Shown: positions 18,668-27,237 of the stretch, one piece after another
Numbering within the stretch: position 1 is the stretch's first letter
Layout of the letters: each line of letters opens with the position of its first letter
DNA from: a bacterium HR10
Lineage (GTDB): Bacteria; Acidobacteriota; Blastocatellia; HR10
Reading direction: 5' to 3'
DNA length: 64,000 nt
Assembly (NCBI GenBank): GCA_002923315.1
Contig: BEHM01000016.1
Span: forward strand, 1 to 64,000
Made by a program: the position numbers and the translations under genes
Notes under the pieces: model-generated
The model's database searches: none
What the model was told of the DNA's origin: nothing
Seen by the model: only the letters and a program-made list of their open reading frames with translations

Positions 18668-19885
18668 TCATCCGACTGTGCGCGTGACCGCCGCGAATGT
18701 GCGCATCAGGCGCTCCAGATGGCGTTGTGCGTTGAACTGTTCGGCGGCGACCTGCGCCGCGCGAGCGGAGAGTGCGGCCGCCAGCGCATCATCGGTCACC
18801 ACGCGCTCGATGGCTGCGGCGAGCGCGCGTATGTTCGCAGGTTCGACCAGCAGTCCCGTCTCCCCCTCGCGCACCCATTCCGGGATCGCGCCGACGCGAA
18901 AGGCGACAATCGGCGCGCCGTGCCGCATCGCTTCCGGCCCCACGCGACAGAACGGCTCCGGCCATACCGAGGGGATGACGACGACGCGCGCCCGACGATA
19001 GAAGCCGAAGACGGCGGTGCGGCTGAGCCAGCCGGGGAAGGAGACGAGGTGCCGCGATGGGACGCGCGCGGCCAAGCGCTTCAACTTCGGTTGTTCGGGC
19101 CCCTCCCCGATGAGCACGGCGCGAACCGGCGGCGCGACGAATTCGAGCGCGCGCAGCAGCAGGTCTGCACCCTTGTAGTCGTAAAAACGCCCGCAGAAGA
19201 GGACAAGGGGCAACGTCTCCGAAGTCGTCCATCGAGGTTCCCGTGGGGATGCCTCTTCATCGCGCGGAGCCTCCACAAAAGGAAGATTCACGACGATCCG
19301 CTCTTGGGCGAGGCCGACGGCCATCAGCTCGCGCTTCATATATTCGCTCGCCACCAAGAGGCGCGGCATCTCCTGCGCCGCTTCGATCCATCGTCTCGTC
19401 ACGCGCATGTTGGCGAGCAGGCGCCACGGTCGCCGCGTTCCGCAGGCGTGCAGATACGGTGCGATGGCGCAATACGCGCCGAACGGTCGGACGCACGCCT
19501 GCTTCTGGCGCGCGTAGAACTTCCCGCGTCCCGGACAGACAGAGCGACTGTGCACGTGGACGAATGGAACCGTGGGGCGGAGGCGGGCGAAGAGGCGAAG
19601 CACATCGGCCTCCTCCACATCATGCGTGAGGATGACGTCGGGCGCGACCTGCTCCACCACTTGGCGCAGCGCGCTCTCCCGCTCGGCCCAATTCCCGCCC
19701 CCCGGTCGCAGGGCGGGGACGTGCAGCATCTCGGGCGCGATCGCCGGGCGCGACTCTCCGACGGCGATCCCATGCAGGAGGACGACGGTGTGCCCATCTC
19801 GCTGCAAGAGTCGGTGGAGATCGGCGGCGTAGGTCTCCACGCCACCGATCAGCGAGCCGTGCTGAGTGACATGCAAGATTCTCAT
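18668..19885 (-). CDS. Glycosyltransferase family 4
   Basis: A 405-residue GT-B enzyme. The N-terminus MRILHVTQHGSLIGGVETYA has the glycine-rich loop of GT4 proteins. The donor domain includes LVLFCGRFYDYKGADLLLRA and the E-x7-E region PEPFCRVGPEAMRHGAPIV, in which both glutamates are present. Residues about 120-150 contain four cysteines (VCPGRGK, ACVRPFG, YCAI, HACG), a pattern seen in some GT4 enzymes that may bind metal. It transfers an unknown sugar, presumably on the cytoplasmic face during repeat-unit assembly. It is 21 nt downstream of the next glycosyltransferase. Confidence 0.86.
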   Translation of the reverse strand: MRILHVTQHGSLIGGVETYAADLHRLLQRDGHTVVLLHGIAVGESRPAIAPEMLHVPALRPGGGNWAERESALRQVVEQVAPDVILTHDVEEADVLRLFARLRPTVPFVHVHSRSVCPGRGKFYARQKQACVRPFGAYCAIAPYLHACGTRRPWRLLANMRVTRRWIEAAQEMPRLLVASEYMKRELMAVGLAQERIVVNLPFVEAPRDEEASPREPRWTTSETLPLVLFCGRFYDYKGADLLLRALEFVAPPVRAVLIGEGPEQPKLKRLAARVPSRHLVSFPGWLSRTAVFGFYRRARVVVIPSVWPEPFCRVGPEAMRHGAPIVAFRVGAIPEWVREGETGLLVEPANIRALAAAIERVVTDDALAAALSARAAQVAAEQFNAQRHLERLMRTFAAVTRTVG

Positions 19886-19906
19886 CCCGTCTCGTGCATC
19901 TGGCCT

Positions 19907-21121
19907 TCAGGGATGGGGACGCTTCTGCTCGCGCCGCCTCCTGTCCGATCCGAGGACGTCCCGATAGATCTGCAGGCAGCGGCGGGCGACGGCCTCCCAC
20001 GTGAATCGTTCCAGGACGCGCGCGCGCCCCCGTTCGCCCATGCGCCGCGCCTCTTCCGGATGCGCGCGCAACCAGCGGAGGCGATCCGCCAGCGCGCGCG
20101 CATCATTGGGCGGGACGAGGAATCCCGTCACGCCGTCCTCGACGACCTCCGGCAGCGCGCCCACCGTGGTCGCGATCACTGGCGTCGCGCACGCCATCGC
20201 TTCCAGGAGCGTCAAGCCGAAGAGCTCGGGGGCTGGATGATATGCGCCGAACAGGTCCGTGGAGACGGAGGGGAGGACCAGCACGAGCGCTCGATTGTAT
20301 TCCCGCACGAGCTGCTCATCATCGGCGTCGAGGATGAAGCGCACGCACTTGCCGCGCGCCAGCTCGTGCAAACGGTCCAAGAAGTCTCGGCTGCGCGCCG
20401 TCTCCATATGCGGTTCCCACAATCGGCCGATGATGCGCAGCTCGACCGTCCCATCCACTGCCTCGATGAGGTAGTTGATCCCCTTGTGCGGGAGCAGCCG
20501 CCCGACGTAGAGCACCGTCTCATACGCGCGATCGGGTAAAGGGCGGAAGCGCTCCGCATCCACGCCGGCGAAGACCACATGATTCTTCTCCTCGTATCTC
20601 GCGAATCGCTGCGCGGAGAAGCGCGAGAGGTGCAGGAACCCATCCACCCATCGCCCTGTATCGAAGTGGTACGAGAGGTCCCATCCGCCTCCACCCAGAT
20701 CCGTGACGAACACTCGCTTGCCCATCGCCCTCGCGTACGCGATCGAGAGCGTCGTCGCGACGACGTGAAACTGATGACAGTGGATCACATCCGCGTCGGC
20801 CAGCGCGGCGAGAAAGCGAAAGCTGACGGGATTCGTCCGCTGACCGCGCGGATACCAGAGCGGGCGAAAGACGCGCACCTCAAGAGGCGTCGCCGCATCC
20901 GTGAGCGGGGGCGCATCACCGCCGCGCGCGAAGCTCACCAGGCGCGTGGGGGTCAACCGGGCCATCGCCCGCGCCAGCTCGGTCGCATAGCGCTCTCCTC
21001 CGCCGATGACCGCATCCTCGCCGAAATATGCGGGTGAGACATGAACGACGCGAATTCCCGCACTGCATCCCCCCGGCGCAGGGCTGTCAGCGTGACCGTG
21101 CGCGATGGCGTTCAACGACAT
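19907..21121 (-). CDS. Glycosyltransferase family 4
   Basis: A 404-residue GT4 enzyme. VVHVSPAYFGEDAVIGGGERYA forms the N-terminal loop. VLYVGRLLPHKGINYLIEA opens the donor domain, and ELFGLTLLEAMACATPVIA carries an intact E-x7-E pair. It overlaps the upstream glycosyltransferase by 35 nt. A GGAGG lies immediately against the ATG at 21121, so re-initiation after the upstream stop is likely. The first 20 residues are poorly conserved in character and the true start could be slightly later. The donor and acceptor sugars are unknown. Confidence 0.85.
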   Translation of the reverse strand: MSLNAIAHGHADSPAPGGCSAGIRVVHVSPAYFGEDAVIGGGERYATELARAMARLTPTRLVSFARGGDAPPLTDAATPLEVRVFRPLWYPRGQRTNPVSFRFLAALADADVIHCHQFHVVATTLSIAYARAMGKRVFVTDLGGGGWDLSYHFDTGRWVDGFLHLSRFSAQRFARYEEKNHVVFAGVDAERFRPLPDRAYETVLYVGRLLPHKGINYLIEAVDGTVELRIIGRLWEPHMETARSRDFLDRLHELARGKCVRFILDADDEQLVREYNRALVLVLPSVSTDLFGAYHPAPELFGLTLLEAMACATPVIATTVGALPEVVEDGVTGFLVPPNDARALADRLRWLRAHPEEARRMGERGRARVLERFTWEAVARRCLQIYRDVLGSDRRRREQKRPHP

Positions 21122-22460
21122 CCTCCAGTGTCTCGGCCAGGCGGCGCGTCAAGGCGCGACGCTCGTATCGGCGAATGACCGCCGCCTGCGGATGATAAAA
21201 CTGGCGCGCGAATCCTTCGGGGTCAAGGGCAGCCTCCCGCAGCAGCGCGCGCACGCGCTCTCGCTCCCGGTGATCCACGCTCACGCCGATTCCCGCCTCT
21301 TCGATCAAGGTCGCGGCCAGCCCCGGAGGCGCCACAGCGAGGACCGGACGCCCCGCGGCCATATACTCGAAGAGTTTCCCCGGATACCATTTCCTCCCCC
21401 CCTCATGGCTCGTCAGCAACACGAGCAGGACATCAGCCGCGACCATCGCTGCGAGGGCTTCGCGATGCGTCGTGCGTGGCTCGACCTTCACGACATCCTG
21501 CAGCGCCCGCTCGCGAATGAAGCGGAGATTGGAGGGCGGGAGCCCGCCGATGAATCGCACGCTCCACGGCGATGGTGCGGGCGACTGCTCTTTGAGCCAC
21601 GCGATCGCTTCCAGAAGAGCGGCGGCGGCATCCCCCCAGACCATCCCCGTATGCACGAGCGTCGTCAGCGGAGGCCGCGCGCCGGATTCGCGCGCCATCG
21701 CGCGGAAGTCGTCCGCATCATATCCGTTGGGAATGATCACGCAGCGCGCGGCCACTTCGGGAGCGAGGCGGGCGAAATCTTCCGCCATAGCGTCGTGTAC
21801 GCAGATGAGCCGATCAGCCGACCGGAGGACCCATCGTTCCGCCCACGCATCGAGGCGATCGCGGATGGGACGCCGCTCCTTGATCGGCCACAAGGTCCAG
21901 TAGTCGCGGAAGTCCACAATCAGCGGCAGATCGAGCCATCGCTTCAGCAAGACGCCGAGCAGCGCCGAGGTCCACGGACTCACGGAGACCAAGATCGCCT
22001 CCACCTCGTGTCGGCGGGCGATTCGCACGCACGTGGGGAGCGCGCGCCAGATCCAGTAGAAATGCTCGTCGCCCACGGGCGCCAGGCCGAAGTGATAGAG
22101 CGCGCGCAGCGCGCGATACCCCCGCGAGCGCGGGACTTCTTCGCTCATCGGCTCGGAATAGGTGATGGGCTCTTGCTCGAGCACGGGCCGCGAGGCGGAG
22201 AACAACCGCCGCAGGCGCCGACCACATGCGTGCACCGGATTGAAAGGCGCGAGCCGATAGATGGACAGTCCAGGCGGCAGATCGGCGAGCAACGTCTCGT
22301 CCCGTTCCTGTGGAGCGAGCACGCGCGCCCAATCGAGCGTGACGACAATGGGTTCCCATCCGAACGCCCCGAGATACTTCGCGAACTTCGTCGGGCGAAA
22401 CGTACCACTGCTGTTGTGCGGGGGGAAAGCCAGGGCGATGAAGAGGACTCGACGCGGCAT
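21087..22460 (-). CDS. Glycosyltransferase, GT-B fold (WbuB-like)
   Basis: A 457-residue protein whose N-terminus (FIALAFPPHNSSGTFRPTKF) and C-terminal motif KLFEYMAAGRPVLAVAPPG match GT-B enzymes of lipopolysaccharide and capsule clusters. It is longer than its neighbours. The extra length lies in the N-terminal half, around a region with many Trp and Arg residues. The lysine/glutamate site in GKLFEYM is the usual nucleotide-sugar contact. It starts 6 nt after the preceding glycosyltransferase ends and overlaps the next one, consistent with tight operon packing. Confidence 0.84.
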   Translation of the reverse strand: MPRRVLFIALAFPPHNSSGTFRPTKFAKYLGAFGWEPIVVTLDWARVLAPQERDETLLADLPPGLSIYRLAPFNPVHACGRRLRRLFSASRPVLEQEPITYSEPMSEEVPRSRGYRALRALYHFGLAPVGDEHFYWIWRALPTCVRIARRHEVEAILVSVSPWTSALLGVLLKRWLDLPLIVDFRDYWTLWPIKERRPIRDRLDAWAERWVLRSADRLICVHDAMAEDFARLAPEVAARCVIIPNGYDADDFRAMARESGARPPLTTLVHTGMVWGDAAAALLEAIAWLKEQSPAPSPWSVRFIGGLPPSNLRFIRERALQDVVKVEPRTTHREALAAMVAADVLLVLLTSHEGGRKWYPGKLFEYMAAGRPVLAVAPPGLAATLIEEAGIGVSVDHRERERVRALLREAALDPEGFARQFYHPQAAVIRRYERRALTRRLAETLEDVVERHRARSR

Positions 22461-22466
22461 AGGCGA

Positions 22467-23711
22467 TCACGATGCGCTCGCCCGGCGTGCGGCTCCCCGA
22501 GACGCCTCGATCACCGATTCATAGAGCGCTTCCAGTCGCGGCGCCTCGCGCCGGATGTCATGGTGCCCGAGGACGAAGGCGCGACCGGCTTCGGCCATCG
22601 CCCGCCATCGGTGAGCGTTCTCGATCAGCTCAAGAAGCGCATCGGCCAGGGCCGTGACGTCGCGTTCGGGGACGAGTCGCGCGCTCTCCCCCTCGCGCAC
22701 GACGGCGGGGATGTCGGCATGGCGCGTCGCCACGATCGGCATGCCCGAGGCTTGCATCTCCAGAAGGACGGTAGGGGCTCCCCCTTCATCATCGCCATCT
22801 GCGGCGACGACGCTCGGCTGCACGAGAAGGTGACAGCGTTCGGCCACCTCGCGATACGCCGCGCGGGGGAGGGCGCCCATCCAGTGCACGGCTTCGGCGA
22901 TGCCCAGCTCTTCGGCCAATCGCCGCAATCGCGGACCGAGCGGCCCATCGCCGATGACGTACACCTCGCTCGCCCGCACCCGCGCGCGCACGCGCGCGAA
23001 CGCGCGCAGCGTATATTCGTGCCCCTTCTTCTCCACTAGACGTCCGACCTGCAGCAAGCGCACCGGCCCCTGGCGCCAGGCGCGCGGGCGGAAGGGGAAG
23101 GCTTCGGGATCAATCGCGATGCGCTGGATGCGCACCTTCTCCGGCGGACATCCCAACCGCAGGAGCCGCTCGCGCATGTAGGGGCCTTCGACCAGAAACA
23201 GATCGCCGCAGGCGAAGAGATGGCGATAGCGCGCGCACCAGAGGGGATCGCGACCGAGCGCTGAGACATCGTAGCCGTAGAAGGATGTGATGAGCGGAAC
23301 TCCGAGATGGCGCGCAGCTGCCAGGACGAGAATCCCCGCCGGGCCGAAGTGCGCGTGCACCAGATGCGGGCGCACGCTGTGCAGGGCGACATAGTACCGA
23401 TAGGCGAGCCCGCTCGTCATCCCCCGCAGCTCGCCGAGCAGCCGCCCCTTCACCCGTTCCCAGAGGGAGAGATCGCGCGTCCGCACACAGATGAGGTCCT
23501 CGACGGGAAAGAGGTCGAGATGGTGCACCTGCTCGGCCACCACGATCGGGCGCACGCGCCGCAGCGCGCGCAGGTACTCGTAGATGAAGGTCTCCGTCAG
23601 CGGCAGATATTCCGGCTTCACCTCCGCGACACGCGGACGCGCTTCCGCGACGCTCCAGGGGTCGCTCCGGCGCACCCACGTGAACATCGCGCGCCTGGTC
23701 ATGATCGGCAT
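22467..23711 (-). CDS. Glycosyltransferase family 4, colanic-acid WcaL-like
   Basis: A 414-residue GT4 enzyme. PLTETFIYEYLRALRRV near the N-terminus and VHAHFGPAGILVL are characteristic of the WcaL/AmsK group that adds sugars to exopolysaccharide repeat units. The donor domain shows LLQVGRLVEKKGHEYTLRA and the intact motif EGGAPTVLLEMQASGMPIV. The start is uncertain: none of the ATGs at 23711, 23702 or 23687 has a clear ribosome site. It begins 14 nt after the transporter gene at 23726, so it is probably co-transcribed with it. Confidence 0.86.
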   Translation of the reverse strand: MPIMTRRAMFTWVRRSDPWSVAEARPRVAEVKPEYLPLTETFIYEYLRALRRVRPIVVAEQVHHLDLFPVEDLICVRTRDLSLWERVKGRLLGELRGMTSGLAYRYYVALHSVRPHLVHAHFGPAGILVLAAARHLGVPLITSFYGYDVSALGRDPLWCARYRHLFACGDLFLVEGPYMRERLLRLGCPPEKVRIQRIAIDPEAFPFRPRAWRQGPVRLLQVGRLVEKKGHEYTLRAFARVRARVRASEVYVIGDGPLGPRLRRLAEELGIAEAVHWMGALPRAAYREVAERCHLLVQPSVVAADGDDEGGAPTVLLEMQASGMPIVATRHADIPAVVREGESARLVPERDVTALADALLELIENAHRWRAMAEAGRAFVLGHHDIRREAPRLEALYESVIEASRGAARRASAS

Positions 23712-23725
23712 GGGACCAATGCGTT

Positions 23726-24907
23726 CTATGGTTCGCGAGTCCCGAGGGTGAGGATCCCCCGCTTCATCAAGGACGCCAGGGCGACACCCGCGAGCATCCC
23801 GATGAGGAATCCGTAAGGGAGCCCGACGGCGAAGAGCCCGACAAGCAGGATGATCGTCAGATCACCCGCCGATGCCGCGCCATCGCGGATCAGGCGCATG
23901 AGCGCCAAGCCCTCGAAGAACAAGATGACGCCCAGAATGGGCAGCGGGAAGACCTTCACGATCGTATCGAATCCCCGGCCGAAGAAGAGGCCCAGGAGCA
24001 TGTAGAACGCTCCTTCGATGATCACCGAGCCGCCCGTGCGCGCGCCGAAGGTGTAGTGCCCCGCAACACCCCCGGAACCATGGCACGTCGGGATGCCTCC
24101 GAAAAAGGGGTTCACCAAATTCATGAGCGCATAGGTCGTGCCGATCTGCCGCACTGTGACCCGACGCTCGGGGAAGAGGTCCTCGAGGATCTGCCGCGTA
24201 GCCAGGATCGAATTTCCGAGCGAGAGGGGGATTTGCGGCAGCGCCAGGATCAGAAAGCCCGTCACAATGTCCGGCCATTGCGGGACATGGAATTTCGGCA
24301 GCCCCACGCCCAACCCCTCGACGAGAGCCGAGGTGGGGACTTTGACGGTGAGGCTGTACGCGAGACCGAGCAGCACAAGGAAGAGGGCGGCCGGATACTT
24401 CCGGTTCCCCAAGAGGACGACAGTCAGCAGAAACCCCACGACGGCGAGTGCGAGTCCCATGAGGCCATCGGCCTGCACATATTCCCGCAGCGCGAGGATC
24501 GCTAGTTGCAGGCCGAGCCCGAATTGGATCCCCCGCACGACGCTCTTGGGAATGACTCGCGCCAGCCAATCCACCACGCCCGATATGGAGAGCAGCAGCA
24601 TCACGACGCCGATGGCCAATCCGGCGCCGTAGAGGACGGAGCCACCGATCTTCTGGGTGATCACCAGGGCGGCCATCGCCTTGAGCGGCTGCACCGGCAT
24701 GGGGAGGCGATACCGGAGTCCGGTCAGAATCTGCATGAGGCCGAACATCGTGAGCACGCTCGTGCTATCGAGTCCGGCCGCCAGCGTGACGCCGACGACG
24801 AGGGGGAAATCCGTGCCGAGGTCCCCAAAGGCGCCCGCCCATTCATTGCGATCGAAGCGAAGGGAAGGGGCTCCGGGTGCGGGTCTCGCTGCGGTGACGA
24901 TCTCCAT
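23726..24907 (-). CDS. Putative molybdate/sulfate transporter, MOT1-like
   Basis: A polytopic membrane protein of about 393 residues and roughly ten hydrophobic segments. NEWAGAFGDLGTDFPLVVG near the N-terminus, MPVQPLKAMAALVI, and PTCHGSGGVAGHYTFGARTG are hallmarks of the MOT1 branch of the sulfate-permease superfamily, whose characterised plant members carry molybdate. Substrate here is inferred only. No STAS domain is present. I chose ATG 24907; a TTG at 24922 is an alternative. The gene is embedded between the flippase and a glycosyltransferase of the polysaccharide locus, where no molybdenum-cofactor gene is visible. Confidence 0.82.
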   Translation of the reverse strand: MEIVTAARPAPGAPSLRFDRNEWAGAFGDLGTDFPLVVGVTLAAGLDSTSVLTMFGLMQILTGLRYRLPMPVQPLKAMAALVITQKIGGSVLYGAGLAIGVVMLLLSISGVVDWLARVIPKSVVRGIQFGLGLQLAILALREYVQADGLMGLALAVVGFLLTVVLLGNRKYPAALFLVLLGLAYSLTVKVPTSALVEGLGVGLPKFHVPQWPDIVTGFLILALPQIPLSLGNSILATRQILEDLFPERRVTVRQIGTTYALMNLVNPFFGGIPTCHGSGGVAGHYTFGARTGGSVIIEGAFYMLLGLFFGRGFDTIVKVFPLPILGVILFFEGLALMRLIRDGAASAGDLTIILLVGLFAVGLPYGFLIGMLAGVALASLMKRGILTLGTREP

Positions 24908-25075
24908 AGACCGATTCAGCAACTCCGAATCATCTCACCTGCGTACGCCATCCGTGCGCGTGCGGAACCGACATCATATCGCCTCGCGCCGGAGATGGGC
25001 AAGGGCGCGGATCGCGCCGATGGCACTTCGGTTGACACCCTCAAGTCGAAGCGCGGTCCTCACTGGAGCGCCCCC

Positions 25076-26605
25076 TCATTCGAGCGCAGCTGAACGGCCC
25101 CTTCTGATCGCGCGCGCCAACTCGCGCAGGTCACCGAGCGCGCTCGGCCGAAGAACGCGCAGCATGAGAGTGTAGAGGCTCACGCCGATGGCGGCGTGCC
25201 CCAGAAGAGCGAGGGCGGGAGATGCAGTTCGAGGGGGAAAGAGATGCGCGCGCGCGAGGATCACGCCGACGGCCATGACGAGCGTGCTCACCGCTGCCGG
25301 AGCCAGCGCGCGTAGGAAGGCGCGCATGGGCAGCGCGATGACGCGATTCGCGAGCGCGTGCGAGAAGTACCAGGCCGCGCCGCTCACGCTCGCGTAGGCG
25401 AGCGCGACCCCTTCAAGTCCCCAGCGCACCCCGAGAGCGATGCCCCCCACGACGGCGGGCGTGAACATGAGGTTCCATCGGAGCAGGACATCCGGTCGCC
25501 CCTGCGAGAGACAGAGCGGTCCGATCGTCGTCCCGATCGCTTGCAGGGCGCCGAGGACGCAGAAGAGGCGCGCGGGGAAGACGGCGCGCTCCCACTGCGA
25601 CCCGTACAGAAGGCGAATCAGTTCGGGCGCGACAATGGCCATGCCGATCATCATCGGGAAGGCCAGCAGGGCGATCCCTTCGACCACGCGCCGATACGTC
25701 GCGCGCAGGTGGTCCGGATCCGAGATTCGCGATAGGGCCGGAAAGAGCACGCGCCCGAGCGCCCACGAGATATTTTGGAGCGGAAAGAGCAGCAGCCGAT
25801 ACGCGAGCGCATAGTACCCGAGCGCCTGCGCGCCCAGGAACCGCCCAATGAGCGCGTTGTCCGCATTGCGGGTGATGTAGGTCAAGACGTTGACCCCCAC
25901 AAGCGGTCGTCCGAATCGGAACAAGTCTCGAAGCGCTTCGCGAACGGCGCGCGTGGGGGCTTCCCGGGCGTCGCGAAGGCGAATGGGCGCGAGCGCCCAC
26001 GCCACGACGGCCGTCGCACCCGAAGTGGCGAGCGTTTGCGCGACCAGACTCCAGGCTCCCCCACCGCGAAGCGCCAGGCTCACGGCGACCGCGCCGCCGA
26101 CGACGAGCGAGAGCAACTCCACCAGCGCGAGTCGCTCCAGGTGAAGCTCCCGCTGCAAGAGGTTGATCGGCACCGTGGCCAGCGCGACCAGGGGGAAGTT
26201 GAGGGCGAGAGCCACCGTCAGAGGTCGAAGCGTGGCGTCGGCGTATATCGCGGCCACAAGCGGTGCGCTGAGCACAAGCAGAAATCCGAGCGCGAGACCG
26301 GCCGTCAGGCTCCCCCAAAAGGCCGCCGAGAGATGCGCCCGCTTCAACTCACGCCGTTGAATCAGCGCGGGGCCGATCCCCCATTCGCTGAAGAGGCTCA
26401 AGAACCCCGTCACGACGCCGATCATCGCCACGCGCCCGAAATCCGCGGGAGCGAGCCATCGCGCCAGGACCGCCACAAGCCCCAGTTGCACCACATGCTT
26501 GAGCGTTTGTCCGCCCCAGGACCAGAGCGCGCCCCGCGCCGCGCGCGCCAGAAGGGCGGACGCGTGCGGAGACGTCATGGCCTCGGTCCCACCACTGCGC
26601 CTCAT
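25076..26605 (-). CDS. Polysaccharide flippase (Wzx-like, PST/MOP family)
   Basis: A 509-residue membrane protein with about 12-14 hydrophobic segments, opening GALWSWGGQTLKHVVQLGL. This is the usual start of PST-family flippases that move undecaprenyl-linked repeat units across the inner membrane. FGRVAMIGVVTGFLSLFSEWG and FLGAQALGYYALAYRL are typical of MOP-superfamily transporters. The start may be ATG 26605 or 26578. It lies 17 nt after the acetyltransferase gene on the same strand. It fits a Wzx/Wzy-type pathway together with the O-antigen polymerase-like gene at 30305. Confidence 0.88.
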   Translation of the reverse strand: MRRSGGTEAMTSPHASALLARAARGALWSWGGQTLKHVVQLGLVAVLARWLAPADFGRVAMIGVVTGFLSLFSEWGIGPALIQRRELKRAHLSAAFWGSLTAGLALGFLLVLSAPLVAAIYADATLRPLTVALALNFPLVALATVPINLLQRELHLERLALVELLSLVVGGAVAVSLALRGGGAWSLVAQTLATSGATAVVAWALAPIRLRDAREAPTRAVREALRDLFRFGRPLVGVNVLTYITRNADNALIGRFLGAQALGYYALAYRLLLFPLQNISWALGRVLFPALSRISDPDHLRATYRRVVEGIALLAFPMMIGMAIVAPELIRLLYGSQWERAVFPARLFCVLGALQAIGTTIGPLCLSQGRPDVLLRWNLMFTPAVVGGIALGVRWGLEGVALAYASVSGAAWYFSHALANRVIALPMRAFLRALAPAAVSTLVMAVGVILARAHLFPPRTASPALALLGHAAIGVSLYTLMLRVLRPSALGDLRELARAIRRGRSAALE

Positions 26606-26622
26606 GCTCGTGCGCTCACCTC

Positions 26623-27237
26623 TTATGCGGAGCTGGAGCGATCGCGCGCCGACAGCTCGTCCACCCGCTTGATGACGCGCGCGGGAACACCGACGGCGAC
26701 CGAGAACGGCGGGACATCGCGCGTGACGACGGCTCCGGCGCCGACGATCGCGCTGCGACCGATGGTGACGCCAGGGAGCACCACGGCGCGCGCTCCGACG
26801 GTCGCATTCTCCTCCACGACGATGTCACCCATGATCTTCGTCTGAAACCGGGCCGGAAGGTTCGCCTCTCGATAGCCGTACATCTCCGAGATAAGCACGG
26901 CGCCCGCCCCGATGATGGCGAAATCGCGCAGGATGATCTGCGCCCCGCCCCCGTGCAGGATGCACCCCCACGCCAGCTCAACATGGTTCCCGATGACGAT
27001 GCGTCCCCCTTGGCGATACTCCGGCGCTCGTCCCGCACAGTAGAGCACGCAGTGATCGTGAATGATGACGTTCTCCCCCAGGATCAACCGATCCGGTCGA
27101 ATGATCGTGACCTGACGCCCGAGTTGAAGGCCGGGCGCGCGGGCGCGCAGCTCCTCGCGGACCAGCTCCTCGTAATACGCGCGCTCCAGATCCGCCCTCA
27201 GACGACGCCACAAGCGGAGAAGTCCTTTCCAGGTCAT
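26623..27237 (-). CDS. Hexapeptide-repeat acyltransferase (WbbJ-like O-acetyltransferase)
   Basis: A left-handed beta-helix acyltransferase of 204 residues. Hexapeptide repeats run from about residue 45 to 185, for example IIRPDRLILGENVIIHDHC and ENATVGARAVVLPGVTIG. The protein probably moves an acetyl group from acetyl-CoA to a sugar hydroxyl of the polysaccharide. Typical of the family is VVTRDVPPFSVAVGVPARVI at the C-terminus. ATG 27237 overlaps the FemAB-like stop by 4 nt, so I preferred it to the longer frame at 27255. The acceptor sugar is unknown. Confidence 0.87.
   Translation of the reverse strand: MTWKGLLRLWRRLRADLERAYYEELVREELRARAPGLQLGRQVTIIRPDRLILGENVIIHDHCVLYCAGRAPEYRQGGRIVIGNHVELAWGCILHGGGAQIILRDFAIIGAGAVLISEMYGYREANLPARFQTKIMGDIVVEENATVGARAVVLPGVTIGRSAIVGAGAVVTRDVPPFSVAVGVPARVIKRVDELSARDRSSSA

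Noticed and set aside
17819-20539. A 906-codon plus-strand open frame across two glycosyltransferase genes
   Set aside because: It spans two real genes and their gap in the antisense direction, and has Arg/Glu/His-rich shadow composition.
22981-23010. GCGCGC-rich runs as regulatory repeats or Z-DNA
   Set aside because: Such runs occur throughout the coding sequence as Arg/Ala codons in this GC-rich genome and show no positional pattern.
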